Of a DNA stretch of 64,000 nucleotides, positions 46,616 through 59,452 are shown piece after piece (position 1 is the first letter of the stretch; each line of letters starts with the position of its first letter). Both the position numbers and the translations under genes were made by a program. The DNA is from Closterium sp. NIES-65 (lineage: Eukaryota; Streptophyta; Zygnematophyceae; Desmidiales; Closteriaceae), in assembly GCA_948144175.1 (NCBI GenBank), contig CANXME010002182.1:1-64000 (forward strand), in the 5' to 3' direction. The notes under the pieces were generated by a model. That model searched no databases, had not been told where the DNA came from, and saw only the letters and a list, made by a program, of their open reading frames with translations.

Positions 46616-49600
46616 CGCCCATTTCTCAAAAAGTAAAGGGAATCTAGCGGTCTCACTCGATCAGAAGGTGGGAAATATATATATCTAGTGAGCTAAAAAG
46701 GTTGGAAAGGAATCTAATGCATATGTATATGCAAAATGGTGCATTGGTCATGTCGGTCAGTATGGGAACTTAGAGTGCAAATTCCTAGGAGAACGAAAGC
46801 GCTCAGATCTCGCATAGTACACGGAATCTAGTGGTCTCACTCAAATATAAGGTAGGAAATATATAAATCGATTGAACGTAAGGGTCTGAAAGTTAACTAA
46901 CGCACATGTGTAGAGAAAATGGTGCATCGGCCAGTCTGGCCGGCATTTTGCACTTATAGTGCAAGTGGGGCCAGGGAGAACGGAAATGCTCGTTTCTCAA
47001 AAAGTAGAGGGAATCTAGCGGTCTCACTCGATCAGAAGGTGGGAAATATATAAATATAGTGAGCTAATAAGGTTCGAAAGGAATCTAATGCATATGTACA
47101 TGGAAAATGGTGCATTGGCCATGTCGGTCAGTATCGGAACAAAACATGCAAATGCTAGGGAGAACGGAAGCGCTCAGATCTTGCATAGTACACGGAATCA
47201 AGTGGTCTCACTCAAATAGAAAGTAGGAAATATATTCATCTAGTGAACGTAACGGTTTGAAAGGTAACTAACGCACATGTGTAGAGAAAATGGTGCATGG
47301 GCCAGTCTGGCCGGCATTTCGCACTTATAGTGCAGGTGGGGCCAGGGAGAACGGAAACGCTCGTTTCTCAAAAACTAGAGGGAATCTAACGGTCTCACTC
47401 GATCAGAAGGTGGGAAATATACAAATCTAGTCAGCTAAAAAGGTTTGAAATGTATTCAACGCACATGTATAGAGAAAATGGTGCATTGGCCAGGTCGGTC
47501 AGTATCGGAACTTAAAATGCAAATGCCAGGGAGAACGGAAGCGCTCAGATCTCGCATAGTACACAGAATTAAATGGTCTCACTCAAATAGAAAGTAGGAA
47601 ATATATTCATCTAGTGAACGTAAGGGTTTGAAAGGTAAATAACGCACATGTGTAGAGAAAATTGTGCATCGGCCAGTCTGGCCGGCATTTCGCACTTATA
47701 GTGCAACTAGGGCCAAGGAGAACGGAAACGCTCATTTCTCAAAAAGTAGAGGGAATCTAGTGGTCTAACTCGATCAGAAGGTGGGAAATATATAAATCTA
47801 GTGAGCTAATAAGTTTCGGAAGGAATCTAATGCATATGTATATGGAAAGTGGTGCATTGGCCAGGTCGGTCAGTATGGGAACTTAGAGTGCAAATGCCTG
47901 GGAGAACGGAACCGCTCAGATCTCGCATTATACACGGAATCTAGTGGTTTCACTCAAATAGAAGGTAGGAAATAAATTCATATAGTGAACGTAAGGGTTT
48001 GAAAGATAACTAACGCACATGTGTAGAGAAAATGGTGCATCGGCCAGTCTGGCCGGCATTTCGCACTTATAGTGCAAGCAGGGCCAAGGAGAACGGAAAC
48101 GCTCATTTCTCAAAAAGTAAAAGGAATCTAGCGGTCTCACTCGATCAAAAGGTGGGAAATATATAAATCTAGTGACCTAATAAGGTTCGAAAGGAATCTA
48201 ATGCATATGTATATGGAAAATGGTGCATTGGCCAGGTCGGTCAGTATGGGAACTTAGAGTGCAAATGCCAGGGAGAACGGAAGCGCTTAGATCTCGCATA
48301 GTACACGAAATCTAGAGGTCTCACTCAAATAGAAGGTAGAAAATAAATTCATCTAATGAACGTAAGGGTTTGAAAGGTAACTAACTTACATGTGTAGAGA
48401 AAATGGTGCATCGGCCAGTCTGGCCGGCATTTCGCACTTATAGTGCAAGCAGGGCCAAGGAGAACGGAAACGCTCATTTCTCAAAAAGTAAAAGGAATCT
48501 AGCGGTCTCACCCGATCAAAAGGTGGGAAATATATAAATCTAGTGACCTAATAAGGTTCGAAAGGAATCTAATGCATATGTATATGGAAAATGGTGCATT
48601 GGCCAGGTCGGTCAGTATGGGAACTTAGAGTGCAAATGCCAGGGAGAACGGAAGCGCTTAGATCTCGCATAGTACACGAAATCTAGAGGTCTCACTCAAA
48701 TAGAAGGTAGAAAATAAATTCATCTAGTGAACGTAAGGGTTTGAAAGGTAACTAACTTACATGTGTAGAGAAAATGGTGCATCGGCCAGTCTGGCCTGCA
48801 TTTTGCACTTATGGTGCAAGTAGGGCCAAGGAGAACGGAAACACTCATTTCTCAAAACGTAAAGGGAATCTAGCGGTCTCACTCGATCAGAAGGTGGGAA
48901 ATATATAAATCTAGTGAGCTAATAAGTTTCGAAAGGAATCTAATGCATATGTATATGGAAAATGGTGCATTGGCCAGGTCGGTCAGTATGGGAACTTAGA
49001 GTGCAAATGCCAGGGAGAACGGAAGCGCTCAAATCTTGCATCGTATACGGAATCTAGTGGTCTCACTCAAATATAAAGTAGGAAATAAATTCATCTAGAG
49101 AACGCAAGGATTTGAAAGGTAACTAACGCACATGTGTAGAGAAAATGGTGCATCGGCCAGTCTGGCCGGCATTTCGCACTTATAGTGCAAGTAGGGCCAA
49201 GGAGAACGGAAACGCTCATTTCTCAAAAAGTAAAGGGAATCTAGCGGTCTCACTCGATCAGAAGGTGGGAAATATGTAAATCTAGTGAGCTAATAAGGTT
49301 CGGAAGGAATCTAATGCATATGTATATGGAAAGTGGTGCATTGGCCAGGTCGGTCAGTATGGGAACTTAGAGTGCAAATGCCTGGGAGAACGGAACCGCT
49401 CAGATCTCGCATAATACACGGAATCTAGTGGTCTCACTTAAATATAAGGTAGGAAAAAAATTCATCTAGTGAACGTAAGGGTTTGAAAGGTAACTAACGC
49501 ACATGTGTAGAGAAAATGGTGCATCGGCCAGTCTGGCCGGCATTTTGCACTTATGGTGCAAGTAGGGCCAAGGAGATCGGAAACACTCATTTCTCAAAAA

Positions 49601-50916
49601 GTAAAGGGAATCTAGCGGTCTCACTCGATCAGAAGGTGGGAAATATATAAATATAGTGAGCTAATAAGTTTCGAAAGGAATCTAATGCATATGTATATGA
49701 AAAATGGTGCATTGGCCAGGTCGGTCAGTATGGGAACTTAGAGTGCAAATGCTAGGGAGAACGGAAGCGCTCAAATCTTGTATAGTACACGGAATCTAGT
49801 GGTCTCACTCAAATATAAAGTAGGAAATAAATTCATCTAGAGAACGTAAGGATTTGAAAGGTAACTAACGCACATGTGTAGAGAAAATGGTGCATCGGCC
49901 AGTCTGGCCGGCATTTCGCACTTATAGTGCAAGTAGGGCCAAGGAGAACGGAAACGCTCATTTCTCAAAAAGTAAAGGGAATCTAGCGGTCTCACTCGAT
50001 CAGAAGGTGGGAAATATGTAAATCTAGTGAGCTAATAAGGTTGGGAAGGAATCTAATGCATATGTATATGGAAAGTGGTGCATTGGCCAGGTCGGTCAGT
50101 ATGGGAACTTAGAGTGCAAATGCCTGGGAGAACGGATCCGCTCAGATCTCGCATAATACACGGAATCTAGTGGTCTCACTTAAATATAAGGTAGGAAATA
50201 TATTCATCTAGTGAACGTAAGGGTTTGAAAGGTAACTAACGCACATGTGTAGAGAAAATGGTGCATCGGCCAGTCTGGCCGGCATTTTGCACTTATGGTG
50301 CAAGTAGGGCCAAGGAGAACGGAAACACTCATTTCTCAAAAAGTAAAGGGAATCTAGCGGTCTCACTCGATCAGAAGGTGGGAAATATATAAATCTAGTG
50401 AGCTAATAAGTTTCGAAAGGAATCTAATGCATATGTATATGCAAAATGGTGCATTGGCCAGGTCGGTCAGTATGGGAACTTAGAGTGCAAATGCCAGGGA
50501 GAACGGAAGCGCTCAGATCTCGCATAGTACACAGAATCTAGTGGTCTCACTCAAATAGAAGGTAGGAAATAAATTCATCTAGTGAACGTAAGGGTTTGAA
50601 AGGTAACTAACGCACATGTGTAGAGAAAATGGTGCATCGGCCAGTCTGGCCGGCATTTCGCACTTATAGTGCAAGTAGGGCCAAGGAGAACGGAAACGCT
50701 CATTTCTCAAAAAGTAAAGGGAATCTAGCGGTCTCACTCGATCAGAAGGTGGGAAATATATAAATCTAGTGAGCTAATAAGGTTCAGAAGGAATCTAAGG
50801 CATATGTATATGGAAGGTGGTGCATTGGCCAGGTCGGTCAGTATGGGAACTTAGAGTGCAAATGCCTGGGAGAACGGAAGCGCTCAGATCTCGCATAGTA
50901 CACGGAATCTAGTGGT

Positions 50917-51047
50917 TGTGAGAATAAGCGAACAGGAATGAAGAACTAGCAGTGAAATGAGTACGAGTAGGAAACCCTAGAATTGTGTACCCCCTATAGG
51001 CTAACCCACTGTAGCCTACACAAGCATAACATATATAATGTTTGACA
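50917..51047 (-). repeat. Element 3 3' LTR
   Basis: 131 bp, minus strand TGTCAAACATTATATATG...TTCTCACA. TATA-like TTATATATG lies near its start. It contains AAACCCTAG (plus strand 50972-50980). It differs from the 5' copy by three substitutions. Confidence 0.94.
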
Positions 51048-51253
51048 CACCCCCATAGGCAAAGTGGGGGAGAACAAGGGGTCACAAGACCAGTCAAGCA
51101 AAGCAAAGCAAGCTCAGGGTGGATCACAAAGTCACCACACAGTCCGAGCACAAGAGCAGGGCCAGAGGCCAGTTCACATGCAGGAGTACAGACATATATA
51201 TAAAACTAGACAAGCAAGAGCAGGTATATATATATGTTACAGTACAAGTGAAG
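51048..51253 (-). promoter_or_regulatory. Element 3 3' UTR with polypurine tract and AT palindrome
   Basis: CACCCCCAT next to the LTR is the complement of the polypurine tract. The AT palindrome lies at about 51191-51238, with a slightly altered outer arm (GTTAC instead of GTCAC). Confidence 0.78.
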
Positions 51254-54200
51254 TCAAGAGGAGAGCAAGTGAGGCAAGACTGGCACAAGACCCAGCTGGG
51301 TGCAAAAGCGCTGATGGTCACAAGGCGCGAGTGCCTTGGTGAACACATCAGCAGTGTTGGCCTCAGAGGCCACGTACGCAAGTCGCAACTGACCACGCTG
51401 CTGCAGCTCACGAGCAAGGAAGTAGCGGAGAGCAATGTGCTTCGTTCTGTGCTCCAAGCGCTGCTCTCGACACAAGGCCAGCATGGCCTTGTTGTCTACG
51501 TACAGCACTCGAGGAGAACGAGGCGGCTCTCCAAGGTCAGTCAGCAGGTAGGTGAGCCAGCGAAGCTCCTGTGCAGCCATGGCCCGGCGTAGATCTCAGC
51601 CTCACAACTGGAGCCGAGAACTGAAGACGAGCGAGTAGACCGCCACGAGACAGAGCCGGAACCAAGGCTGAAGGTGTAACCCTGTGACGACCGCTGCGTA
51701 GCCTGGTCGTCAGCCCAAGAAGCGTCCGCGTGGCCGGTAAGGACCACTGGACTCCGCCCTCCAAGCACTAGCCCCATGCCCGACGTACTGCACAGGTAGC
51801 GCAATACCCTCTTCGCTGCAGCCATGTGCTCTGGTCTGTGTCTCCCAGGAGCAACATAGCGTGCAAGAATGCTCAGAGGGTATGCAAGGTCAGGTCGTGT
51901 GCAGGTCATCAGGTACATGAGGCAGCCAACAAGCTCTGCATACAGACCACTCGACTCTACGGACTCATCCGAAGGCAGAGCTGAGAGTGAGTGGCGAGTA
52001 GGCAGAGGAGTGGCCTGAGGCGAGGAGTACGTGAAGCCGAAGCGCTGAAGGACCTGCTGCACCATGTGTGACTGAGTCAAGGTAATGGTGCGGCGTGCTC
52101 TGTCCCGAGTGATCTGCAAGCCAAGGTAGCTGCGCAGTTCACCCAGGTCTGTGCACGTGTGTCTCTTCAGCAGCTCGGACTTCACGTAGGCGAGTCTAGC
52201 AGTGTCAGCTGTGGCAAAGACCAAGTCGTCGACGTACACGAGGATGTAGAACGGCGGCAGGGAAGTGTCGGTGCGAAGAAACAGCGACGGGTCAGCAGTA
52301 GAAGGAGCAAACCCAAGAGCCGCAAGCGTAGTCCTCAGTGTGTCGTGCCACTCACGCGGTGCCTGGCGAAGACCGTAGACTGGCCGTCGGAGGCTCCACT
52401 GGGTGCCAGGAGGGAAAGTCCCAGTGAAGCCAGGTGGACGGCGAAGCCAGATCTCCTCGTGCAGGCTACCCTGCAAGAACGCAGTGCTGAAGTCGAGAGA
52501 GTGAAGCTCGTAGTCGCGCTGAGCGGCTATGTGCAGCAGCACCCGAAGAGTAGTCATCTTCGGGGTGGGAGAGATGGTCTGAAAGTAGTCAACTCCCTGC
52601 CGCTGACTGAAGCCACGAGCAACGTACCGTGCCTTGAAGACAGGTGGAGAGCCCGGCGGCCGCTTCACCCTGAAGATCCACATGCCACTGACGATGTTCG
52701 CCCCAGGAGGGGGAACCGCGTCAACGTAGGTGCCTGTGGACTTCCAGGAAGCCATCTCTGCATCCATAGCTGCCTGCCACTGAGAGGAGTAGGGACCCTC
52801 TACGGCCTCCGCGTAAGAACGCGGAGTCGGGATGTCTAGTGCATCCGGGTCTCCCTCAGGGGCAAGCAGTACAGACGCGAGATGAGGTGAAGTAGCCGCT
52901 AGACACTGTAACTCCTCCTGCTTGTCCTCTAGGACGTCCGTGCCAAGAGCACACTCACCCCCGACGGACGGAGGACAGACAGACGCAGACTCAGCAACAA
53001 GACTAGCAGCGTAGTCGAGACGACAGCGAGCAGCAAAGTCGACGAGCTCAGCGACTAGAGCAGACGCAGCAGTGGACTCAAAAGAGGGGTCAGTGACGAC
53101 AGTAGCAAGGAGACGCGTGACAGTAGGACTGGCAGCACGAAGAGAGTCCGACACAGGGTCGGCAAGCACAGGAAGAGAGGACTCAGGAGGAGAAGGCAAA
53201 GGGGCACGCAGAGGAGCAGTGGACGGACGCAAAGACATCCGGTGCGTGCCAGGGACAGGAGGAGGACGCTGACGCGAACTGCGACCACTAGCGCGAGCAG
53301 CACGAACAGGCGACGCGGGACGAGACGCAGGCTTACGAAGCTCAGCAAGACCTCCAGTAGGACCAGTGTAAGGAGAGGGAGCAGGCAGTGGAGAGGAAGG
53401 CTCCAGCAGGGACTGCGACTGGACAGGCGGTGGACCCTCTACTGGAGGAGAAAGACCAAGAACCTGCTGCAGGAGCGGAACGAAGTACGGCCGAGGCCGC
53501 GCGGCAGCTCCAGACTCAGCAGGGACAGCACCAGCACCCTCAGCGACAGCACCAGCGCCACCCACACCTCCAGTGGCAGGACCAACAGCAGTAGGCTCAG
53601 CACCAACGCCCTCAGCAGCTCCAGCTCCAGGAGGACCCGCAGGTCCAGCAGCTCCGGGACCGGCAGCACCCGCACCCTCGACGGTCGAAGAAGCTCCGGC
53701 TCCAGCTCCAGCAGCACCTCCAGACTCAGCAGCACGCCTCCAGCGGCGAGCGAACCACTCGCGCAGCTCCTGTGGAGAGAGGGGCTCCCGGCGAGACGCA
53801 GCAGCAGGAGAAACCCCAGGCTCAGCAGCTCCAGACACAGCACCCCCAGGCTCAGCAGCTCCTAGCTCAGCACCCCCAGGCTCAGCAGCTCCTGACCCAG
53901 CACCCCCAGACCCAGCACCTCCAGGCACAGCACCCCCCGGCTCAGCACCCCCAGGCTCCGCACCCTCCGCAGTAGCACCCTCAGGCCCAGCACCCCCAGC
54001 AGTAGCACCCCCAGGCTCAGCACCCCCGCGCACAGCACCCCCAGAGTCAGCACCCCCAGGCTCAGCACCTGCAGCAGCACCAGAGTCACCAGTAACCTCG
54101 ACCGGGTCAACGGCGTCTACCTGGGACACACCTGAGGGGGCAGGAACCTGAGGGGGGAGGGGGTCTACCGGGGGGGGAACCGGCACAAGGAAGTCCGGGG

Positions 54201-57156
54201 GAGGGGGGAGGGAAGGAGTGCGGTAGGGGAAGAGACGGTAGAAGGGGACTGACTCGTCGAACGTGACGTCCTGGGAGGACAGAACACGACGAGAGGAGGG
54301 GTGGTAAAACTGCCACCCTGGGGCGTCAGTGGGGAAGCCAAGGAAGACACAGGGAGCAGCACGAGGGGACAGCTTGTCCGCAGACAAGTCGCGGACAAAC
54401 GCCCGAGATCCCCAGACACGGAACACAGACGCATCGCCAACCTTCCCCGTCCACAGCAAGGCTGGGGACATCGCAGGCCGAGAGACCCGGGGGTGAAGGT
54501 TGAGCTGATGCGCCGCGTACCTCACCGCAAACGGCCACAGAAAATGGGGGGCAGCCGCATGCATCATGGACGTACGAGCGACATCCATGACCATGCCAAT
54601 GCGGCGCTCAGCAATCCCATTTTGCTGTGGTGAGTCCGGAAGCGTGAAGGTCTGGCGGATCCCCCGTGCACGACAGTAGTCTCGCAGAAGGCGAGAAGAG
54701 AACTCTCCGCCTCTGTCCGAGTGCAGACGCAGAACAGGAAAGCCCGAGCCGAAGCTCTTCCTGAGCTGGAGACGAGCCTCGCGGATCCAGTCGATCAGCA
54801 CCTCAGTGACCGCACCCTTGCTGCGCAAGGGGAGGACTGTGGTGTAACGCGAGTAGTCGTCAACCACCAACAGGAAGTAGCGCTCGTGACCCTGCCCACG
54901 GACAGGGGCTGGGCCCCACACATCCATGTGAAGCGTCTGCAGGGGAGCCTCTGTCGGGGGGAAGTGGGAGGAGTGAGGAGTAGCCCGGAGGCGACCCTCG
55001 ACACAGGGGACACAGGAAGGTCCTGGCCCGGAGGGGAGAGGAGGGAGAGACTGGGGAAGACCAGAGACAAGGACACGGGAAGCCATGCTCCGAAGACGGG
55101 GCAAGGAGGGGTGGCCAAGACGGTGGTGCCACAGGAGAGTCTCGTGAGACAGGAGGCGACAAGAACAGGGGGCAGACTCAGGACCTGACCGGGACGCAGC
55201 AGCAAGCACCTGACCAGACGCAGCCACCTGACCAGACGCAGGGACAGGAGGAGACTCAACGGTCAGGGTGTAGAGACTCGACCCCGGCCGACGCGAGAAC
55301 GTGGCCAGGTGTCGGCCTGTGCGTGCCTCCGTGCAGTGGGTCACTCGCTGACTCGCAGGAGTGAACTGGTGAACCCCCACATCCTGCAGGTCCGCGCCAC
55401 TCACCAAGTTCGTAGAGAACGAGGGAAGGTACAGACCAGACAGGGTGCCCGAAGGGGCAGCCGGACACGGGAGGACAGTGGAGAAGTGAGACAGGACAGG
55501 ACCCCCAGAGGGGTCAGCAAGGGAGACTGCAACCGGCCGGCCGAGCGGCGTAAGGGTAGTGCGGTCTCGAAAGAAGGAGCGAGAAGCCCCGGAGTCAAGT
55601 GTGAAAGTGAGGGAGGACGAGGACGACGCAGTACCTGAGAGCGCAGTCTCACCAGTACCTGAGAGCGCAGACGCACTGGCACCTAGAGCAGCAGCCTCAC
55701 AAGCACCTAGCGCAGCAGTACCAATGCCCGGGTCGGGCTGGAAACACCGGTAACCCTCATTCTCCTCACTATAAGTCACAGCATACATAGCAGCAAGGAT
55801 AGCATCAAAATCAAGATCAAAGATCGCTACACCAGCCCTAAGAAGCTCATCCCAGCGAGGGATCTCACTAGCCCCAGGGAACTGCTGACGCCAAGCGTCC
55901 GTCAGGCGGCCAAAGCAGCGCTGGGTGGCGTGGGCACCCCCACACTGCTCACCCGCGCGGTCGCCGGAACGAAGAACGTAGGTGCAGGGACCAGTACCCC
56001 CACCCCTCTGACGCCCAGCGTACCACTCACGAAGCTGCTGAGGCGGAGGGATGTCCCGCGAGCGCTGCTGCTGCTGCCGCTGCGAGCGCTGGCCACCACC
56101 ACCGCCGCTACGCTGCTGGGTACCAGCCCGACCAGCTCCACCTCCTCCACCACCACCGCCTCCTCCGCTGCCGCCTCCACCGCCTCCACCTCCGCCGCCT
56201 CCACCTCCGCCGCTGCCTCCACCACCACCGCTGGCACCACCACCACCGTCTCCGCCGCTGCTGCCACCACCACCACCACCCCCGCCACTAGTCCCGCCGC
56301 CACCCCCACTCCCTCCGCCGCCACCGCCGCCACCGCCACCGCCCCCTCCAGCTCCACCCGCGCCCTTGCCCCCCTTGCCCTTGCTGGAGCGACGTCTCCC
56401 ACTAGGGGCAGACGCCGCGCCGACCGACTCAAGACCAAGCAGGTCGGCAGCAGCAGCAGAGGCAACAGAGGGCAGCAAGGGGGAAGGAGAGCACCCCTCA
56501 AAGATGGGGGTGCGAGGGTCACCACGAGAAGCACCTACAGCGACTATGCTCTTCTCCGCTGCGAGGAGGGCCTTCTCGAGGAGGTCGAAGGTGAGGGTGG
56601 TGGGACAGACTGCGAGAAAGTGGTCCCTGCCGACGCGAAGGGAGTCAGGGAGGCGCGCGACTACGTAGTAGAGAGCGATGTACATGGGGGGTGGGTTCTT
56701 AGCGCAGAACTCAGCAGGAAGGGCGGCGCGGTAGCGAGTGTCACTAGTGCGGAGGTGCGTAATGAGGTCAGCGACAGTGGGAAAGGCAGAGAGGTCAGGA
56801 AAGAGGTAGGGAAGCATGAGACGGCTCAGTGCAGCAGTGGCAGGGGAGGAGTAGCGCGCAACTACAGCGTCGTACAAGGTCTGAGCACTCTTGTACTGAC
56901 TAAAGTGCGCACGCTCAGAGGTAGGGAGGTGGCGACGCACAGCAAGACGTGCAGCAGCATCGCGGGTGGCCCACTGAGAGCGGACAGTGGGATCAGCATC
57001 AGCAGCAGGAGCAGGAGAGGCGCCAGAGGTGAGGTCAAAGAGAGAAAGGCCGTCAGCCCTGTCGCACTGTAAGAACAGCTGCAGGTCGTCTAACCAGACC
57101 TCAAAATCAATGGCGCGACCCTCAGCGTCAAACGCTAGGACACTAGGGGTAGCCAT
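51254..57156 (-). pseudogene. Gag-Pol of Element 3 with a single frameshift
   Basis: Begins at MATPSVL (57156) and runs open through Gag, glycine-rich tract, knuckle, protease (DSGA), integrase (HHCC and D,D35E), linker and reverse transcriptase (YVDD). In RNase H, just after CEAEIYAG, one C is missing from a run near 51583 (three C where Elements 1, 2 and 4 have four), and the frame ends soon after at 51541. The rest of RNase H continues in another frame to the family stop at 51254. About 1.97 kb of codons overall, as in Element 1. The defect should abolish complete RNase H. It could also be a sequencing slip in a homopolymer. Confidence 0.93.
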
Positions 57157-58179
57157 GGCGACGACAGCGACGCAGTGCAAGCAGTAGGGAAAGAGCTCGC
57201 AGTGACAGTGGGACTGTGCTCACCAGGCAGGGCAGGTCGTGCAGCTCTGCAGAAAGGCGGCTCGGCGACCGGGCGGCTCGGGTGCACAGCGGCTCGGCTC
57301 CCGGGCGGCTCGGCGGCTGGGCGGCTCGGGCGCAGGGCTGGCTCGGCTCCCGGGCGGCTCGGCGGCAGGGCGGCTCGGGTGCAGGGCGGCTCGGCTCCCG
57401 GGCGGCTCGGCGGCAGGGCGGCTCGGGTGCAGGGCGGCTCGGGTCCCGGGCGGCTCGGCGTTGGGCGGCTCGGCTCCCGGGCGGTTCGGCTGCACTGCTG
57501 CCCGACTGCTGCAGGTGTGGCGGCGGGGCCGCGTGAGAGAGCCGGGGCGGGGACGCGTGAGGGCCGGCGGCTGGGCCGCGTGAGAGCCGGGGCGGGGCCG
57601 CTTCAGAGCCGGCGGCGGGGCCGCAAGAGAGCCGGGTAGGGGCCGCGTGAGGGCCGGCGGCGGGGCCGCGTGAGAGCCGGGGCGGGGCCGCTTCAGAGCC
57701 GGCGGCGGGGCCGCAAAAGAGCCGGCGGCGGGGCCGCTTGAGAGCCGGGGCAGGGGCCGCGTCAGGGCCGGCGACGGGGCCGTAAGAGAGCCGGCGGCGG
57801 GGCCTGGAGAGGGCCGACGTCGGGGCCACGTGAGAGCCGGGGCGGGGCCGCAAGAGAGCCGGCGGCAGGGCCGCGTAAGAGCCGGGGCAGGGGCCGCGTA
57901 AGAGCCGGGACGGGGCCGCGAGAGAGCCGTCGGCGGGGCCGCGTGAAAGCCGGGGCGGGGCCCGCGCGAGAGTAGGCGGCGGGGCCGCGTAAGAGCCTGG
58001 GCGGGGACGCGACAGAGCCGTCGGCGGGGCCGCGTGAAGGCCGGGGCGGGGCCGCGTAAAGGCCGGGGCGGGGCCGCGACAGAGTCGGCGGCGGGGCCGC
58101 GTGAGAGCCGGCGACGGGGCCGCGTAAGGGAGGGCGGCGGGGCCGCGTCAGTGGAGGCGGCTGAGCCGCAGGGGAAAAG
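57157..58179 (-). repeat. GC-rich leader minisatellites of Element 3
   Basis: Two repeat families: GGGCGGCTCGG-based units near Gag (about 57255-57490) and units mixing GCCGGGGCGGGGCCGCGTGA and GAGCCGGCGGCGGGGCCGC (about 57520-58165). The second family is not the one at the same place in Element 2, although the coding regions of the two are almost the same. Confidence 0.88.
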
Positions 58180-58258
58180 GCGACCCGAGGGGTCGCTAAA
58201 AAAAATCGCGCCTCGGGGCGCGCTCCGGTGGGCCCAAAAAACGGTCCTTAGAAGGACC
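58180..58258 (-). promoter_or_regulatory. Three-hairpin leader of Element 3
   Basis: Stems GCGACCC/GGGTCGC (58180-58196), CGCGCC/GGCGCG (58207-58222) and GGTCCTT/AAGGACC (58243-58258). The last stem is longer than in Element 1 and stays perfectly paired although its loop-side bases changed. Confidence 0.78.
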
Positions 58259-58259
58259 C

Positions 58260-58271
58260 GCTCTGATACCA
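58260..58271 (-). other. Primer-binding site of Element 3
   Basis: Minus strand TGGTATCAGAGC directly after the 5' LTR, the standard plant copia site complementary to initiator tRNA-Met. Confidence 0.92.
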
Positions 58272-58402
58272 TGTGAGAATAAGCGAACAGGAATGAAGAA
58301 CTAGCAGTGAAATGAGTACAAGTAGGAAACCCTACAATTGTGTACCACCTATAGGCTAACCCACTGTAGCCTACACAAGCATAACATATATAATGTTTGA
58401 CA
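58272..58402 (-). repeat. Element 3 5' LTR
   Basis: 131 bp. It differs from the 3' LTR at three sites (GTACAAGT/GTACGAGT, CTACAATT/CTAGAATT, ACCACC/ACCCCC). It is followed by the GTGGT duplication. Confidence 0.94.
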
Positions 58403-59113
58403 GTGGTCTCACTCAAATATAAGGTAGGAAATAAATTCATCTAGTGAACGTAAGGGTTTGAAAGGTAACTAACGCACATGTGTAGAGAAAATGGTGCATC
58501 GGCGAGTCTGGCCGGCATTTCGCACTTATAGTGCAGGTGGGGCCAGGGAGAACGGAAACGCCCATTTATCAAAAAGTAAAGGAAATCTAGCGGTCTCACT
58601 CAATCAGAAGGTGAAAAATATATAAATCTAGTGAGCTAATAAGGTTTGGAAGGAATCTAATGCATATGTATAGGGAAAGTGGTGCATTGGCCAGGTCGGT
58701 CAGTATGGGAACTTAGAGTGCAAATGCCATGGGAAGAACGGAAGCGCTCAGATCTCGCATAAGTACACAGAATCTAGCTGGTCTCACTCAAATAGAAGGT
58801 AGGAAATAAATTCATCTAGTGAACGTAAGGGTTTGAAAGGTAACTAACGCACATGTGTAGAGAAAATGGTGCATCGGCCAGTCTGGCCGGCATTTCGCAC
58901 TTATAGTGCAAGTAGGGCCAAGGAGAACGGAAACGCTCATTTCTCAAAAAGTAAAGGGAATCTAGCGGTCTCACTCGATCAGAAGGTGGGAAATATATAA
59001 ATCTAGTGAGCTAATAAGGTTCAGAAGGAATCTAAGGCATATGTATATGGAAGGTGGTGCATTGGCCAGGTCGGTCAGTATGGGAACTTAGAGTGCAAAT
59101 GCCTGGGAGAACG
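58403..59113. repeat. Satellite array, block 4, between Elements 3 and 4
   Basis: About four monomers. Around 58720-58790 there are several one-base insertions, as in the first 3 kb of the window. It ends inside an A monomer at GAGAACG where Element 4 begins. Confidence 0.95.
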
Positions 59114-59246
59114 TGTGAGAATAAGCGAACAGGAAGTGAATGAAGTAGCAGTGAAATGAGTACAAGTAGGAAACCCTAGAATTGTGTACCCCCTATAGGC
59201 TAACCCACTGTAGCCTACACAAGCATAACATATATAATGTTTGACA
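59114..59246 (-). repeat. Element 4 3' LTR
   Basis: 133 bp, TGTGAGAATAAGCGAAC at the left and TGTTTGACA at the right on the plus strand. It closely resembles Element 3 but has small indels (GGAAGTGAATGAAGTAGC). It contains AAACCCTAG. Confidence 0.93.
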
Positions 59247-59452
59247 CACCCCCATAGGCAAAGTGGGGGAGAACAAGGGGTCACAAGACCAGTCAAGCAA
59301 AGCAAAGCAAGCTCAGGGTGGATCACAAAGTCACCACACAGTCCGAGCACAAGAGCAGGGCCAGAGGCCAGTTCACATGCAGGAGTACAGACATATATAT
59401 AAAACTAGACAAGCAAGAGCAGGTATATATATATGTCACAGTACAAGTAAAG
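59247..59452 (-). promoter_or_regulatory. Element 4 3' UTR with perfect AT palindrome
   Basis: CACCCCCAT marks the polypurine tract beside the LTR. GACATATATATA (59390-59401) pairs perfectly with TATATATATGTC (59426-59437). Confidence 0.82.

Larger units (their letters stand above)
39912..50916. repeat. Satellite array, block 3
   Basis: About 59 monomers of the same dimeric satellite, including the ACTAA duplication at its left end and GTGGT (50912-50916) at its right end. Local block duplications include a 2.19-kb pair, a 370-bp pair near 48070/48440 (variants GCAAGCAGGG and AGTGACCTAA) and a 742-bp pair near 49540/50283 (GCATTTTGCACTTATGG). No gene is present. Confidence 0.95.
50917..58402 (-). 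mobile_element. Element 3: complete Ty1/copia element, nearly intact
   Basis: 7486 bp bounded by 131-bp LTRs and by an exact GTGGT target duplication (50912-50916 and 58403-58407; uninterrupted satellite reads CTAGTGGTCTCACTC). The LTRs differ at three of 131 positions. Gag-Pol is open apart from one frameshift near its 3' end. The primer site is complete. Confidence 0.97.
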
